Below, piece after piece: positions 35,901 to 44,270 of a stretch of 64,000 nucleotides of DNA. The notes below the pieces were generated by a model that had not been told where the DNA came from, did no database searches, and was given only the letters and a program-made list of their open reading frames with translations. How positions within the stretch are numbered: position 1 is the stretch's first letter; each line of letters begins with the position of its first letter. The position numbers and the translations under genes are program-made. This DNA comes from Bdellovibrionales bacterium (GTDB lineage: Bacteria > Bdellovibrionota > UBA1018): the NCBI GenBank assembly GCA_947380295.1, contig CANCQK010000006.1, positions 62,001 through 126,000 on the forward strand, read 5' to 3'.

Positions 35901-38008
35901 TTCTCATTCTGAGTATCTGCGAGGGAGAAATTCAAATCCATTTGTCGACACGCTAAATACTTACTAGAATTAAATGAAGCAGCGGGTGATGGTGCAGGGA
36001 CTACTTTTAATGAATGGCTCGATACCAGATTGAAAGTAGGCTCATCAGTCTCACGAATCGTAATTTTATCGGGCCCTTCTTGCGCCTTGATGGCGTACTT
36101 ATGAAAGAGCTGAAACATAGACTCAGTAATCGCCTTCATCTCGCCATTGCTCGAAAGCACAGACCACTCACTCAAAGCATCTACTAACAATTCAGACATG
36201 GGCCTACCGCGACCGCCCGCATCAGGTGACTGACGATCTACGATAGAAAACAACGCTTCAAAAAGTTTTCTATTCTCGGATTCAGAAGCTTGGGACCCCA
36301 ATCTCCTCATCAGACTCAGAAAAGGTGTGACGTCGTTGACGTAATGAATCTTGCGGCCTGTCTCCATCAGAGACTGGACTAATTTACCGTCTCGCTCGGC
36401 AAGAAGTCCACCAATCCCCTTAAAGACATTAAAAACATCCTGCAAACTAGCTCGTGCCGCTGCACCTGAGAAAACCTCAGTCAAACTTTGATTCCCCAGC
36501 TCAGGCCTCAACTCAGTAGCAAAGGTCAAGACAGAGCTCAGATCACTCCTCTGCTGATCACCATAAATTGTAGCCAAAAGCAGAGCATCCGTAAGCAGCC
36601 CCCGCGAAAGGGCATCCTGAAGCACAGGAGACAAATGATGAATTCCACCCTGCCCACTTGGTCCACCATCCGCGAAGGAATGCATCACAAAGTCGATCCA
36701 TGGTCTAAAAGACTCACCAGCATAAGCAGTCTGCAGAGGGCACAAAGCATCCTTTGCCACATCTGAATCGACAGCAAACTGCTTGTCATTCAAAGTTCGC
36801 AAGAGCTCAATCATAGGAACAGTGACACCACTATCCACCAATGCATGGAGCGCCTGGTAGTGATCTGTCAGCTGATCAGGAAAGTTGCAAAACGGTCTCA
36901 ATGCCATCAGCGTAAGAGGAGCCTCGTGACTAATGTATTCTTCCACCTTCAATTGAGGCCGAAGCATCTCACGAATCAGATACCGCGTAGCATCAGGAAT
37001 CGACTTTACCCCCTTCATACAGGCAATAGGCGGCGAATGATCCGGACTCAGAGCATAGAATGAAGAAGCGAGCTGATCCAATAGAAGAGGACTCTGATTG
37101 GGTTGAGATAACAATCCCTGAAACAAATGGTTAACCTTGGGGAGCTTCGTTTCGATTTCACTCGTGTTGGAGCCCAAAAGCTCAACAAGAACAGGAAAAA
37201 TAAGATTATGACGAGCCAACCATCCGAGCTCTCTCCCCAGAGTCTCTCGACGCGAGCCGCATTGAAACGTATGATCTTCTCGAAGGTAACTCAGGAGTTC
37301 ACCGACTAACCGCTGATTTGCCTCGTCTCGCTTCTCTTTTGTCTCACCTGGAAATCGTGCTTCAAGAAGATGCGCCCGCAAAGACCCAAAGGAAGGAGCC
37401 CTGACGGCTAATATACCCAAATCAAGAGCCTGCCTTAATTTTGTGTCATCCAAGGCTTGAACGACCAGTTGAATTGCCTTTAGGATATTCTGATCCGCGA
37501 CTAAGGCAGAATTCGCATTTTTATCTTTAATATAATACCCAGACCTCAGAACCTTAAGAACACTCACGATCAGCTCAGGCTGCTTTAAGAGATCCGCAGT
37601 CAATGCAAAGACATCATCATGCAATCCAGTCTGAGCTAAGGACTGATAAGTCATTTCAAATTCATAAAGACGCTTTGGATCATTCAATATCGCCTGATTA
37701 AGAAATCGTATCAGTGGATCAAGCTCCGAGTTTTCAACTCGATCAAACAGGGCCTGCGTCTTTTCCAATGCGCCTGAGGAATTAAAGCAGGAAATCAGAC
37801 CTCTCACAGTTTGAGCATTTAACTCAGAGCTCTTCAAATCCATCCCACCACAATTGCGATTAATCTGACGATATTGCCTTTGGTTTAGAACCGCTCGGTC
37901 TTTTCCATTTTCAAAAAAACTAGATAAAGAACAACTGGAATTCATGACCATCAGGAAAAAGATCCAAACGGCTCCGAAATTTTCTAGGCGCTTTTTCAAT
38001 TGAATCAC
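32945..38008 (-). CDS. Giant putative lipoprotein (1687 residues) heading the MoxR-Bat operon
   Basis: I do not recognise this protein as a named family. It has a basic N-terminus, a hydrophobic signal (FGAVWIFFLMVM) and a possible but non-canonical lipobox with Cys at position 26 (VMNSSC). The remaining 1660 residues look almost entirely alpha-helical, with recurring short helical pairs reminiscent of HEAT/ARM or TPR solenoids. There is no obvious catalytic motif and no transmembrane helix beyond the signal. The start is GTG 38008 with TAGGAG seven bases upstream. MoxR follows after 24 bases, which suggests a function tied to the Bat complex in the periplasm or at the outer membrane. Confidence 0.8.
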   Translation of the reverse strand: MIQLKKRLENFGAVWIFFLMVMNSSCSLSSFFENGKDRAVLNQRQYRQINRNCGGMDLKSSELNAQTVRGLISCFNSSGALEKTQALFDRVENSELDPLIRFLNQAILNDPKRLYEFEMTYQSLAQTGLHDDVFALTADLLKQPELIVSVLKVLRSGYYIKDKNANSALVADQNILKAIQLVVQALDDTKLRQALDLGILAVRAPSFGSLRAHLLEARFPGETKEKRDEANQRLVGELLSYLREDHTFQCGSRRETLGRELGWLARHNLIFPVLVELLGSNTSEIETKLPKVNHLFQGLLSQPNQSPLLLDQLASSFYALSPDHSPPIACMKGVKSIPDATRYLIREMLRPQLKVEEYISHEAPLTLMALRPFCNFPDQLTDHYQALHALVDSGVTVPMIELLRTLNDKQFAVDSDVAKDALCPLQTAYAGESFRPWIDFVMHSFADGGPSGQGGIHHLSPVLQDALSRGLLTDALLLATIYGDQQRSDLSSVLTFATELRPELGNQSLTEVFSGAAARASLQDVFNVFKGIGGLLAERDGKLVQSLMETGRKIHYVNDVTPFLSLMRRLGSQASESENRKLFEALFSIVDRQSPDAGGRGRPMSELLVDALSEWSVLSSNGEMKAITESMFQLFHKYAIKAQEGPDKITIRETDEPTFNLVSSHSLKVVPAPSPAASFNSSKYLACRQMDLNFSLADTQNEKRFSAQLDYFLACKQKSDSPLDRKIWDLFDRSNFDNSESHGFLSYQVNALNGAFGGLESPSLKYLIQGWMDDFKFTGIDRDAEANALSQNSWFRSLQAIPFFTKKGSESEMETDPLLKSLLLAMEPVVREGSSLKRAEDLEDWIADVLKGPEFPKLLSDAEVLLKRAQSVHSQQATEEPQQQEQSHKKMALDRVYTPEIREVLAHWVQSVECWRGPHLDVAKRVEEIIQESKERVTTHSLVGSPQSPQVHRSWDFESMRSEIEPVLVRMRDQKLSDPKHPLLDSTLSFVKSALGPVGAPGRRYTPEKLLKLFHKRALRVRPRIQYYRGHDQPYVVLDSDLDLLEKTLYNVNLALDVPPGKNLALQFSQEIADAWGDLPADQWPEIIIKKYQVAYDLALKNDFKNVSDWSEEVARHSYEQNRPRTLHEAVEGILHRPAQHDQKFNPWTIGAQIAGWKLGVYRPQFDYSRYHGLEDIRLLTENAAGLPPLPQCIQDNIARRPKERRSFHSEEFGTEVFRIVELPPSLDSPQYQQPPAPAMSEGHPLIKEGLIRFKGGLNTARGQRELKDMQGMLFNLWQSVDSLRENVPGSSGNDDGGLLPVMRDFFFEVYYSNPESVRSKPFPATLQSENQLSLMGHVVRLGAMHRVGQLLQHFELGDSRLEAAFRTLIRGGSAPEMLKLTKTLLEEDSHNDLIWHGLEGLLNAKPAQIDELNRASFYLLSAVDRVDPWGAQLGQELPPPGVVNLALDRAEEVLAHFYFWLSGHTKNRDGDISVLAKKILDSGWASSFAQALDQVTGETQNDPGCPDRWNRRLKEALSSLSAIDLRKTQSEPRESRLCEGLYLTHEVWKDSSAWHSLENLARGVQRLQEDPSFKALKLEDVLRPLLDFLEEKSPQTGVEVDLKQRVAAAQALRESLAHFLTFKQDGRSSELNELVKFSLKERRAHVGSSTSHLTNADLLLDILNQLIEDGQMVEFLRLIRRSLPEN

Positions 38009-38130
38009 CAGACGCTCCTATTTAAATACAAGAAGTTAAAACAGCTCCTCTGGGGTACCAAAATTCACCGAACGAGTCAACCTTGTTTAATTTATATAAC
38101 TACCTGATATTAATAGTCTTTATGCGTCAA

Positions 38131-38136
38131 TATAAT
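38131..38136 (+). promoter_or_regulatory. Candidate -10 box upstream of the M28 peptidase gene
   Basis: The 186-base gap between the divergent giant-lipoprotein and M28 peptidase genes is AT-rich. It holds a perfect TATAAT at 38131-38136 on the plus strand, about 58 bases before the chosen ATG. No good -35 hexamer lies at the right distance, so this is weak evidence. I see no clear promoter for the lipoprotein beyond a TTGACT with a poor -10. Confidence 0.25.
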
Positions 38137-38194
38137 ATCTCTTGATGAAAAAGCCTGTAACAATCAAAAATGGTAACTATCTGTGCGAAAAAAG

Positions 38195-39946
38195 ATGAAA
38201 TTTCCTTCATTTTCACCCTGGACGATCTTGATTCGCTCGTCCCTGATTTGCGGTCTCTTAGCCGCAATCCTGCTCTCCATGAATTTAAATCGAGTTGAGC
38301 CTCTTCCTCTCGATCTAAGCCCCCTTCAATTTGATGCAAACCGCGCACATGAAAAGATGTTCAGTCTGTCTAAAAAATTTCCAAGCCGCGTGACATGGGG
38401 CGAAAATCGAAAAAAAGCTGCAAACTGGCTAAAAGAGGAGTTCAGAGAACTTGGATACACACCTCGATCTCTTCAGTTCTCAGAGGTCATTGCTGGAAAA
38501 CAGTATAATCAGCTTGAGAATATTTATGTTGAAAAGAAGGGCTCTCAACACCCGGATGAAATCATTGTGGCCATGGCGCACTACGACATTACTGATACAA
38601 CCACCGAAGGCGCTATGGACGATGCCTCGGGAGTCGGCACGGTGCTTGAACTGGCTCGCCTCTTTGCAAAAACGCAGCCGAATCGGACTCTAGTTTTTCT
38701 ACTCACTGATAGTGAGGAATTTGGTGCGTTCTGGGGCGCTCGGGCATTTGCAAAATCGTTTGAACGGGCTGACAAAATTGTAGCTGCTCTCAATTTTGAT
38801 TTTATTTCACCTGGGAAAATCACTAAAATACTCACTCTCTGCGACGGACTAAAAACCGGGTACACACCTCTTTGGTTTCGCGAAATCGCATTGAACTCCA
38901 TTCGTTCCTTAAATGAAGTTGAGGCCAAAGACCTGGATGGAATTGAGGAATTCGTCGAGCGAGCTATGCTCATCCCACCAGCGGATCATGGCGCATTTCT
39001 TCAAGCAGGCATCCCAGCCCTCAATTGGGTAGGTCAGCCCGAAAATTTTAGCTATGTCATGGCTCATTACCACCACACTCAGGCCGACGTAGCAGAGGCT
39101 CTTGAGCCTCGATCGTTTCGAGTCGTGGGTCAGGCAGCCGAACGAGTCTTGAGAAGCATCGATCAACTCCCGAGACTCCCAGAGAATTGGCGCGATGCAT
39201 CGTACTGGAAACTCTCAGAGAGCTACTACCTCCCAGGCTGGACCGTGACTCTACTTCATATTTTGATTTTTGTACCCTTCGTCGCATTTAGCTTGGTTAA
39301 GTTTGCACTTTCTGCAAAGGCATCAAGAAAAGAGCGGATTTTATCCATCGTAAAAAATGAACTAACTCAAACTGCTATTCTGTTTACCTCGATGCTCTCA
39401 GGCTATGGTTTCATGCTGATCCTCCCAGTACTCCACCTCCTCACACAGTACGAGACATTTCCTGCAACACAAAAATCCTTAATTCTCTATTCGCCTAATT
39501 TTCTAGTCATGCTTTCGGTTTTCGGCACAATCGGGACTGTTTTCACGATTTTGAGGGCTTGGGTCGCACACCCGTTGGATCAAGCCCATCACCCTAAGAT
39601 CCGACACACCGTGCTTACAGCACTACTCGCACTGATCATCGCCCTTGCCTTCTTAAAAAATAGCTACCTAGGAACCCTCCTCCTGTTACCACCAGCCTAC
39701 TTTTGGATGGCCATTGATTGCAGAAAGGATCACGAGGGGCGAGCCGTCAATACACTTCTGATCCTGGGAGGAGCAGTCACTTTTCTTGCGATTGCAATCG
39801 TGCTCAATACGGTTTTTCACGTCGGTGTTTTTTATTGGTACTTATTTCTTTCCGTTACATACGGACTCATATCGACGTATGCAGTTATTCTTTTCTTTTT
39901 GTCGATTACAGTAATGATCAGACTATTTAGATCTTTTGTGCTTTGA
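38195..39946 (+). CDS. Membrane-bound M28-family zinc metallopeptidase
   Basis: The 583-residue protein has an N-terminal membrane anchor (about 11-29), an M28 aminopeptidase domain and a C-terminal half with about six or seven transmembrane helices (from about 315). The co-catalytic zinc ligands are visible: H129 in AHYD, D142 in GAMDDASG, E174/E175 in TDSEEFG, D202 in NFDF, and H294 in HHTQAD. Such architecture resembles the Fxna/ERMP1 type, with a periplasmic peptidase and polytopic tail. ATG 38195 was chosen over a GTG at 38183; neither has a strong SD. Its substrate is unknown. Confidence 0.82.
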   Translation: MKFPSFSPWTILIRSSLICGLLAAILLSMNLNRVEPLPLDLSPLQFDANRAHEKMFSLSKKFPSRVTWGENRKKAANWLKEEFRELGYTPRSLQFSEVIAGKQYNQLENIYVEKKGSQHPDEIIVAMAHYDITDTTTEGAMDDASGVGTVLELARLFAKTQPNRTLVFLLTDSEEFGAFWGARAFAKSFERADKIVAALNFDFISPGKITKILTLCDGLKTGYTPLWFREIALNSIRSLNEVEAKDLDGIEEFVERAMLIPPADHGAFLQAGIPALNWVGQPENFSYVMAHYHHTQADVAEALEPRSFRVVGQAAERVLRSIDQLPRLPENWRDASYWKLSESYYLPGWTVTLLHILIFVPFVAFSLVKFALSAKASRKERILSIVKNELTQTAILFTSMLSGYGFMLILPVLHLLTQYETFPATQKSLILYSPNFLVMLSVFGTIGTVFTILRAWVAHPLDQAHHPKIRHTVLTALLALIIALAFLKNSYLGTLLLLPPAYFWMAIDCRKDHEGRAVNTLLILGGAVTFLAIAIVLNTVFHVGVFYWYLFLSVTYGLISTYAVILFFLSITVMIRLFRSFVL

Positions 39947-40025
39947 TTTATCTAAAACTTTAGGTCATGATCATTTTATAAAATCACAAATAGAATTTTT
40001 TAATTAAACAGAAGGCATTCCTAAA

Positions 40026-40367
40026 ATGAATAAAAAATCAAAAAACTCAACCAAGAATAACGCAACCCTTGTGCTCTCAGAGTCAGTAAAGCGAGTATTT
40101 AAGGCAATAAAAAGACCGTCACCTCATCATTTTTCTATGAGAGCCTCCAAGTTGATCGAACTTTTTGATCAGAAAAATCTAAAAAAACTAAGAGCCTGGA
40201 CAAAAATCCCAAATGCAGAGGAAAGAAAGCGCCTCACTAATGAGCGCATCCTCGCAAGTCTTCAGGGAATTGGTGTCGCCCCTCAAAGCGAGGTGGATGA
40301 ACTCCGATCAAAACTTGAAAAACTCGAGGCCGCCTCTAGCAAGCGCCGATCTCACTCTAGAGTCTAA
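40026..40367 (+). CDS. Small basic helical protein, phasin-like C-terminus
   Basis: The product is a 113-residue basic protein with no signal peptide. The last third, RILASLQGIGVAPQSEVDELRSKLEKLEA, resembles the C-terminal helix of phasin-like (PhaF-type) granule proteins, which typically read as a gly/val turn followed by a coiled-coil EVDEL-x-L. The N-terminal part is Lys-rich and could bind nucleic acid. No polyhydroxyalkanoate genes are nearby, so the link is weak. GAAGG lies about 11 bases before the ATG. Confidence 0.6.
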   Translation: MNKKSKNSTKNNATLVLSESVKRVFKAIKRPSPHHFSMRASKLIELFDQKNLKKLRAWTKIPNAEERKRLTNERILASLQGIGVAPQSEVDELRSKLEKLEAASSKRRSHSRV

Positions 40368-40456
40368 GTCCGTCTCAAAAATGCAGCCCTATTTTTTTTA
40401 CTTGACCCACTCGAATAAGGCGCATAGAAATTCCTCCCGAACGGGAAGTGACACGA

Positions 40457-40936
40457 ATGAATAAAAGACAGTTTGGAATCGTGACTGGTTTTTTGTGGGG
40501 TTTTCTTTTTGGGTCCTTTGAGAATGCTCAAGCCTTTATCCTAGCTAATCAATGCGGACATCGAGTCATCGCCTTTGTTAGTATTCAAAGACTTTCAGAA
40601 AATACTGAAGGAACAACAAAAGTCGGACACTACCCCCTCTTGACCTATAGGAATCTAGAAAACAGTCAGTTCTTGAATCTAGACTTCCTGCCAACTATTC
40701 GTCCCAGCGACGAGGTTCATATCCGAATTTATAACTCCGCGAAGACGGCCGAAATTAAGGAAATCTTAAAACTTCGACTGGAAGCTCAAGCAGCCTTTGA
40801 CTTGCCACGGGATTCCGAACTCAAAGAAAGCCTGAATCAATTCGCACTAGTTAAAGCGAAAACACCCCGAGAAACGCTTCCAAGCGGCAGAGCGATCATC
40901 ATTAAGCGAGAAGCCGAACACTACACCTTAAACTAA
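40457..40936 (+). CDS. Hypothetical secreted protein
   Basis: The 159-residue product has a signal peptide (MNKRQFGIVTGFLWGFLFGSFENAQA) and a small mature domain of mixed alpha/beta character, with one cysteine (NQCGHRV) and no recognised motif. ATG 40457 has GGGAAG about nine bases upstream; an ATG-like GTG at 40448 is the alternative. Its last four bases overlap the end of convergent dnaB. Function unknown. Confidence 0.65.
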   Translation: MNKRQFGIVTGFLWGFLFGSFENAQAFILANQCGHRVIAFVSIQRLSENTEGTTKVGHYPLLTYRNLENSQFLNLDFLPTIRPSDEVHIRIYNSAKTAEIKEILKLRLEAQAAFDLPRDSELKESLNQFALVKAKTPRETLPSGRAIIIKREAEHYTLN

Positions 40937-42354
40937 AAACCTGGAGAGAAATCACCCTTATCAGGTCGTGCTGGATTGATAGGTGTACCGGGAGCGTCAT
41001 TACTCAGATTAGCAAAAAGCGTGTACTCAGCTAACCAAGCCAATCGAATCGTGTCTGTCTCACCTGCTCGATGCTTGGCTACAATTAATTCAGCAATGCC
41101 TTTATCTTCAGTTTCTTTATTATAAACTTCATCTCGATAAATGAAGCAAACCATATCGGCATCCTGCTCGATGGCTCCTGACTCTCTCAAATCTGAAAGC
41201 ATAGGGCGCTTATTAGGACGACTCTCGACACCTCGGTTGAGCTGAGAAAGAGCAATAATTGGAACCTTAAGCTCCTTGGACAAGCTCTTGAGACCACGAC
41301 TAATTTCTGAAATCTCCCGCTCTCGTGACGACTCTCCCTTTTGGGAGGCTCGTGAACCCTTCATTAACTGAAGGTAGTCAACAACGATGAGATCAAGACG
41401 CTTCTCCGTACTCAGGAGTCGGCGACACCGTGAACGGATATCCATGACTGTCAAATCACCGGAGTCATCGATAAAAATTTTAGACTTAGAAAGTTGATCG
41501 GCTGCTTGTGCAAGCCTTGGCCAATCACGATCGGCCAACTTTCCAATCTTAAGACGCTTGGCTTCAATTTTGGTCATCCCAGACAAAAAGCGAAATCCCA
41601 ATTCATCCTTCGACATTTCGAGTGAGAAGATAGCGACTACACCCTTGCCAGTGGTGGCGATATTCTGCGCCATGGAAAGAAAAAGACTGGTTTTACCCAT
41701 GGCGGGTCGGGCAGCAATAATAATCAATTGTCCCGGACGTAAACCACCGGTCAGACGATCATAGCCAATGAAACCGGTACCAAGCCCAATGACCTCGGCC
41801 TTTTTAGCAGCAAGTTCCTCAATGCTATGCATATTACTGACGAGGATTTCTTGCATACTCGAGAACTGTTTATTTGTCTTAGAGTCAGAAACCTGGAAGA
41901 CTTGGCGCTGAGCCTCGTCCAAAAAGCCTTCGACGTTTTCAACTCCTTCGAAGGCTTCTGAGGCGATATCGCCCGTAATCTGGATCATTCGCCGCAAGAT
42001 CGCTTTGTCCCGAACAATCCGAGCGTAGTAGGCTACGTTCGCGACTCCAAAAGTGTCCTCGAAAAGACCCGTCAACGTCGTAATGCCACCCACCTGCTCG
42101 AGGGTACCCCGATCTCTTAGCAATGTCTGAACCGTGACTAAGTCAGCAGGCTCCCCACGCTCTGATAAGGAAAGAACGGCTTCAAAAATTTTCTGGTGAG
42201 ATTCACGGTAAAAATCGCGCGCTTCAAGGCCCACCTCTAGAACGCGATGGACCGATTCATTATTGATGAGAATTGCGCCCAGAATGGACCGCTCTGCTTC
42301 ATTGTGATGCGGAGGAACGCGGGTTCCCGGCAAAGTAACGGTCCGATCACTCAC
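40933..42354 (-). CDS. dnaB: Replicative DNA helicase
   Basis: DnaB is the hexameric 5'-3' helicase of the replication fork. The 473-residue protein has the N-terminal DnaB domain (NEAERSILGAILINNESVHRVLE), the RecA-like core with Walker A (ARPAMGKTSL), IVVDYLQLMKG, and the C-terminal RAGETDTIRLAWLAEYTLFANL. I chose GTG 42354 because AAGGAG sits six bases upstream; the longest frame starts at a TTG at 42369. A terminator separates it from rplI, the usual linked gene. Confidence 0.96.
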   Translation of the reverse strand: MSDRTVTLPGTRVPPHHNEAERSILGAILINNESVHRVLEVGLEARDFYRESHQKIFEAVLSLSERGEPADLVTVQTLLRDRGTLEQVGGITTLTGLFEDTFGVANVAYYARIVRDKAILRRMIQITGDIASEAFEGVENVEGFLDEAQRQVFQVSDSKTNKQFSSMQEILVSNMHSIEELAAKKAEVIGLGTGFIGYDRLTGGLRPGQLIIIAARPAMGKTSLFLSMAQNIATTGKGVVAIFSLEMSKDELGFRFLSGMTKIEAKRLKIGKLADRDWPRLAQAADQLSKSKIFIDDSGDLTVMDIRSRCRRLLSTEKRLDLIVVDYLQLMKGSRASQKGESSREREISEISRGLKSLSKELKVPIIALSQLNRGVESRPNKRPMLSDLRESGAIEQDADMVCFIYRDEVYNKETEDKGIAELIVAKHRAGETDTIRLAWLAEYTLFANLSNDAPGTPINPARPDKGDFSPGF

Positions 42355-42398
42355 GCAAAACTCCTTCAAGACTCATATTGGTCTCGGCGCAAGTTCTT

Positions 42399-42440
42399 AA
42401 AAAAGCAAAGAAGCTCTAAGGTATCTCAGAACTTCTTTGC
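42399..42440 (-). terminator. Intrinsic terminator after rplI
   Basis: On the minus strand a nine-base stem, GCAAAGAAG (42440-42432) with CTTCTTTGC (42413-42405), is followed at once by six T residues (42404-42399). Partial pairing inside the loop (CTGAG with CTTAG) extends it. It should end the rpsF-rpsR-DUF2232-rplI transcript before dnaB. Confidence 0.8.
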
Positions 42441-42467
42441 AAGAACCAATCAAATTCAAACTAACTT

Positions 42468-42914
42468 TTACTCTTCTTTTACTACCCAGACCTTCAAGGC
42501 TGCAGACACTTCAGGTTGCAGTTTGAGGGTTACGGTATGAACGCCTAAGGCTTTGATAGGGGCATCCAAAGAGATCATACGCTTGTCGACTACGTATCCG
42601 CCAGTTTTCAATGCAGCTGCAATATCAGTTGCGCTGACAGATCCGAAAAGACGGTCCTGATCGCCCACTTTTCTGGAAATGGTGCAAGAGAACTGCTCAA
42701 GCTGCTTTGCCAAGGCTTGTGAATCAGCCATTTGGGCAACGCGCTTCTTTTCTAAGAGACGCTTGTTATGCTCGATTGTAGCGACGTTTTTCTCGTCTGC
42801 AACCAAGACCAGCTTACGAGGCAAGAGAAAGTTCCTCGCATAGCCGTCGGAAACTTTTACTAGGTCTCCGGTAATTCCTAAATTCTCAACATTTTCACGC
42901 AAAATGACCAACAT
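42468..42914 (-). CDS. rplI: 50S ribosomal protein L9
   Basis: L9 binds 23S rRNA near the L1 stalk base and extends a long helix that limits frameshifting. The 148 residues include the N-terminal RNA-binding domain (MLVILRENVENLGITGDLVKVSDGYARNFLLPRKL), a connecting helix and the C-terminal domain with DQDRLFGSVSATDIAAAL. Normal length. It is the last gene of the rpsF operon. Confidence 0.97.
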   Translation of the reverse strand: MLVILRENVENLGITGDLVKVSDGYARNFLLPRKLVLVADEKNVATIEHNKRLLEKKRVAQMADSQALAKQLEQFSCTISRKVGDQDRLFGSVSATDIAAALKTGGYVVDKRMISLDAPIKALGVHTVTLKLQPEVSAALKVWVVKEE

Positions 42915-42945
42915 GGTTCACTCCTTCAATTCAAACTAGGGACAG

Positions 42946-43905
42946 TTACGATTGCCTAAACTTGCCTCTAAAGTCAAACCACAGGTCAAAAAAACCTAGG
43001 ATCAGAACTAAAGGGATCATCAGGCCCAAAGAAATAGAATATCCGATCACCCTAAGCCAACCTCGGATACCCCAAAGATCAAAAACCGCACTCAAAATAC
43101 TCAGCCCTTGAATGGCATAGATTGCCATCAACGCATTAAAAACCACCCGACTCACGTCAGTCGCCAAGCCGCAATCCCAGATCAGAAAAAATCCTGATAC
43201 AATGGTTGGCCAAACGAGTAATTCAGGGGCTTTCCAATGACTGAGGAACGCAGGGGCAAGTTCAAGACGCTCACGGATTTTCCCCGGATTGGCCTTAACA
43301 ACCAAAACCAGGTTAACCCAAATCATCAAGACTAGCATCACACCAACAGAGGGGAAGAACTCAACCCAAAGGCTTTGCTTCCACTCGTTGAAGTCCGTGA
43401 CACTAAAAAGCTTCGAATCAGAGACCAGAGGCTGTCCGGACTTTTCTATCCACTCCTTGGACACCGCCATAATCTGAGTGTGAAACTGCTGAAGCAGATC
43501 AATCTGATAAACTCGGATCAATACAGCTCCCACGAGAAAACCGAGGAGAACTGTTGACAGTAGAGCCAAAAAGGCAGCCTTCTCTAAAGAAAACTTTTTA
43601 TTAAGCGACTCGCCCAAAACCCACGAGATCCCAAGAACTGTGACCGAATAGATTAGTAAACTCGTTGGACCCGCCAGCCATGCAACCAAGACTGCATTCA
43701 CTAACGAAGCCAAAAGAGCCCAAGTCCTACCTCTTTTAAAATAGCTAAGTAAGAGAGGAAGTGGCGCCAAAAGCGCAAACAAGGTAGTCAAATAAAATGC
43801 TGCGCTCAAAAACAACGGAGACACAAAGCCCCAGCTGTTTTGCCGTGCAGTCACTTTTGGCCCACTTAAACTTTCGGTAGACTGATCTTCGCTCAACGCG
43901 TTCAA
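42946..43905 (-). CDS. DUF2232 polytopic membrane protein
   Basis: A polytopic protein of up to 319 residues with about eight hydrophobic segments, placed between rpsR and rplI. A DUF2232/YybS-like membrane protein is often found at exactly this place, which supports the assignment more than sequence motifs do. No ATG is available near the start. TTG 43905 has GGAAGG only two bases upstream, while TTG 43896 has it eleven bases away, so the start is uncertain. The function of the family is not known. Confidence 0.75.
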   Translation of the reverse strand: MNALSEDQSTESLSGPKVTARQNSWGFVSPLFLSAAFYLTTLFALLAPLPLLLSYFKRGRTWALLASLVNAVLVAWLAGPTSLLIYSVTVLGISWVLGESLNKKFSLEKAAFLALLSTVLLGFLVGAVLIRVYQIDLLQQFHTQIMAVSKEWIEKSGQPLVSDSKLFSVTDFNEWKQSLWVEFFPSVGVMLVLMIWVNLVLVVKANPGKIRERLELAPAFLSHWKAPELLVWPTIVSGFFLIWDCGLATDVSRVVFNALMAIYAIQGLSILSAVFDLWGIRGWLRVIGYSISLGLMIPLVLILGFFDLWFDFRGKFRQS

Positions 43906-43915
43906 ACCCTTCCGG

Positions 43916-44239
43916 TTAGACGCCCATCGAGACGTAGCCGACTAAAGCGAGATTTCGAGCTCGCTTTACTGCGGTCGTCAACTGGCGCTGATGCAATGCA
44001 CAGCTGCCAGAGATGCGGCGTGGAACGATTTTTCCGTGCTCAGTCACAAAGGACTGCATCATTCGAATATCTTTGTAGTCCAGGATGAAATCTTGGTCAG
44101 AACAAAAACGGCAGACTTTCTTGCGATGAAAGCCTCCCTTACGACCTCGGTCATCACCGTCTTTATCCATTCCCCGATCGTCTCGGCTGGAACGATCCGA
44201 TTTCTCACGCATATCAGCTCTTAAATTAGTAGTTGCCAT
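43916..44239 (-). CDS. rpsR: 30S ribosomal protein S18 (zinc-binding type, N-terminal extension)
   Basis: S18 pairs with S6 on the platform of the small subunit. The 107-residue protein is longer than the usual 75-80 because of a charged N-terminal extension of about 35 residues rich in Asp, Arg and Lys. The core KVCRFCSDQDFILDYKDIRMMQSFVTEHGKI is clear. C43, C46, C80 and H83 form a possible zinc site, as in other cysteine-containing S18 variants. Confidence 0.95.
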   Translation of the reverse strand: MATTNLRADMREKSDRSSRDDRGMDKDGDDRGRKGGFHRKKVCRFCSDQDFILDYKDIRMMQSFVTEHGKIVPRRISGSCALHQRQLTTAVKRARNLALVGYVSMGV

Positions 44240-44270
44240 GGAATTCTCCGTGTAAATTTAGATATTAATC

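Noticed and set aside
33292-37309. Several plus-strand frames of 60-120 codons opposite the giant lipoprotein gene
   Set aside because: They are short, scattered, lack SDs and domains, and overlap a continuous 1687-codon frame.
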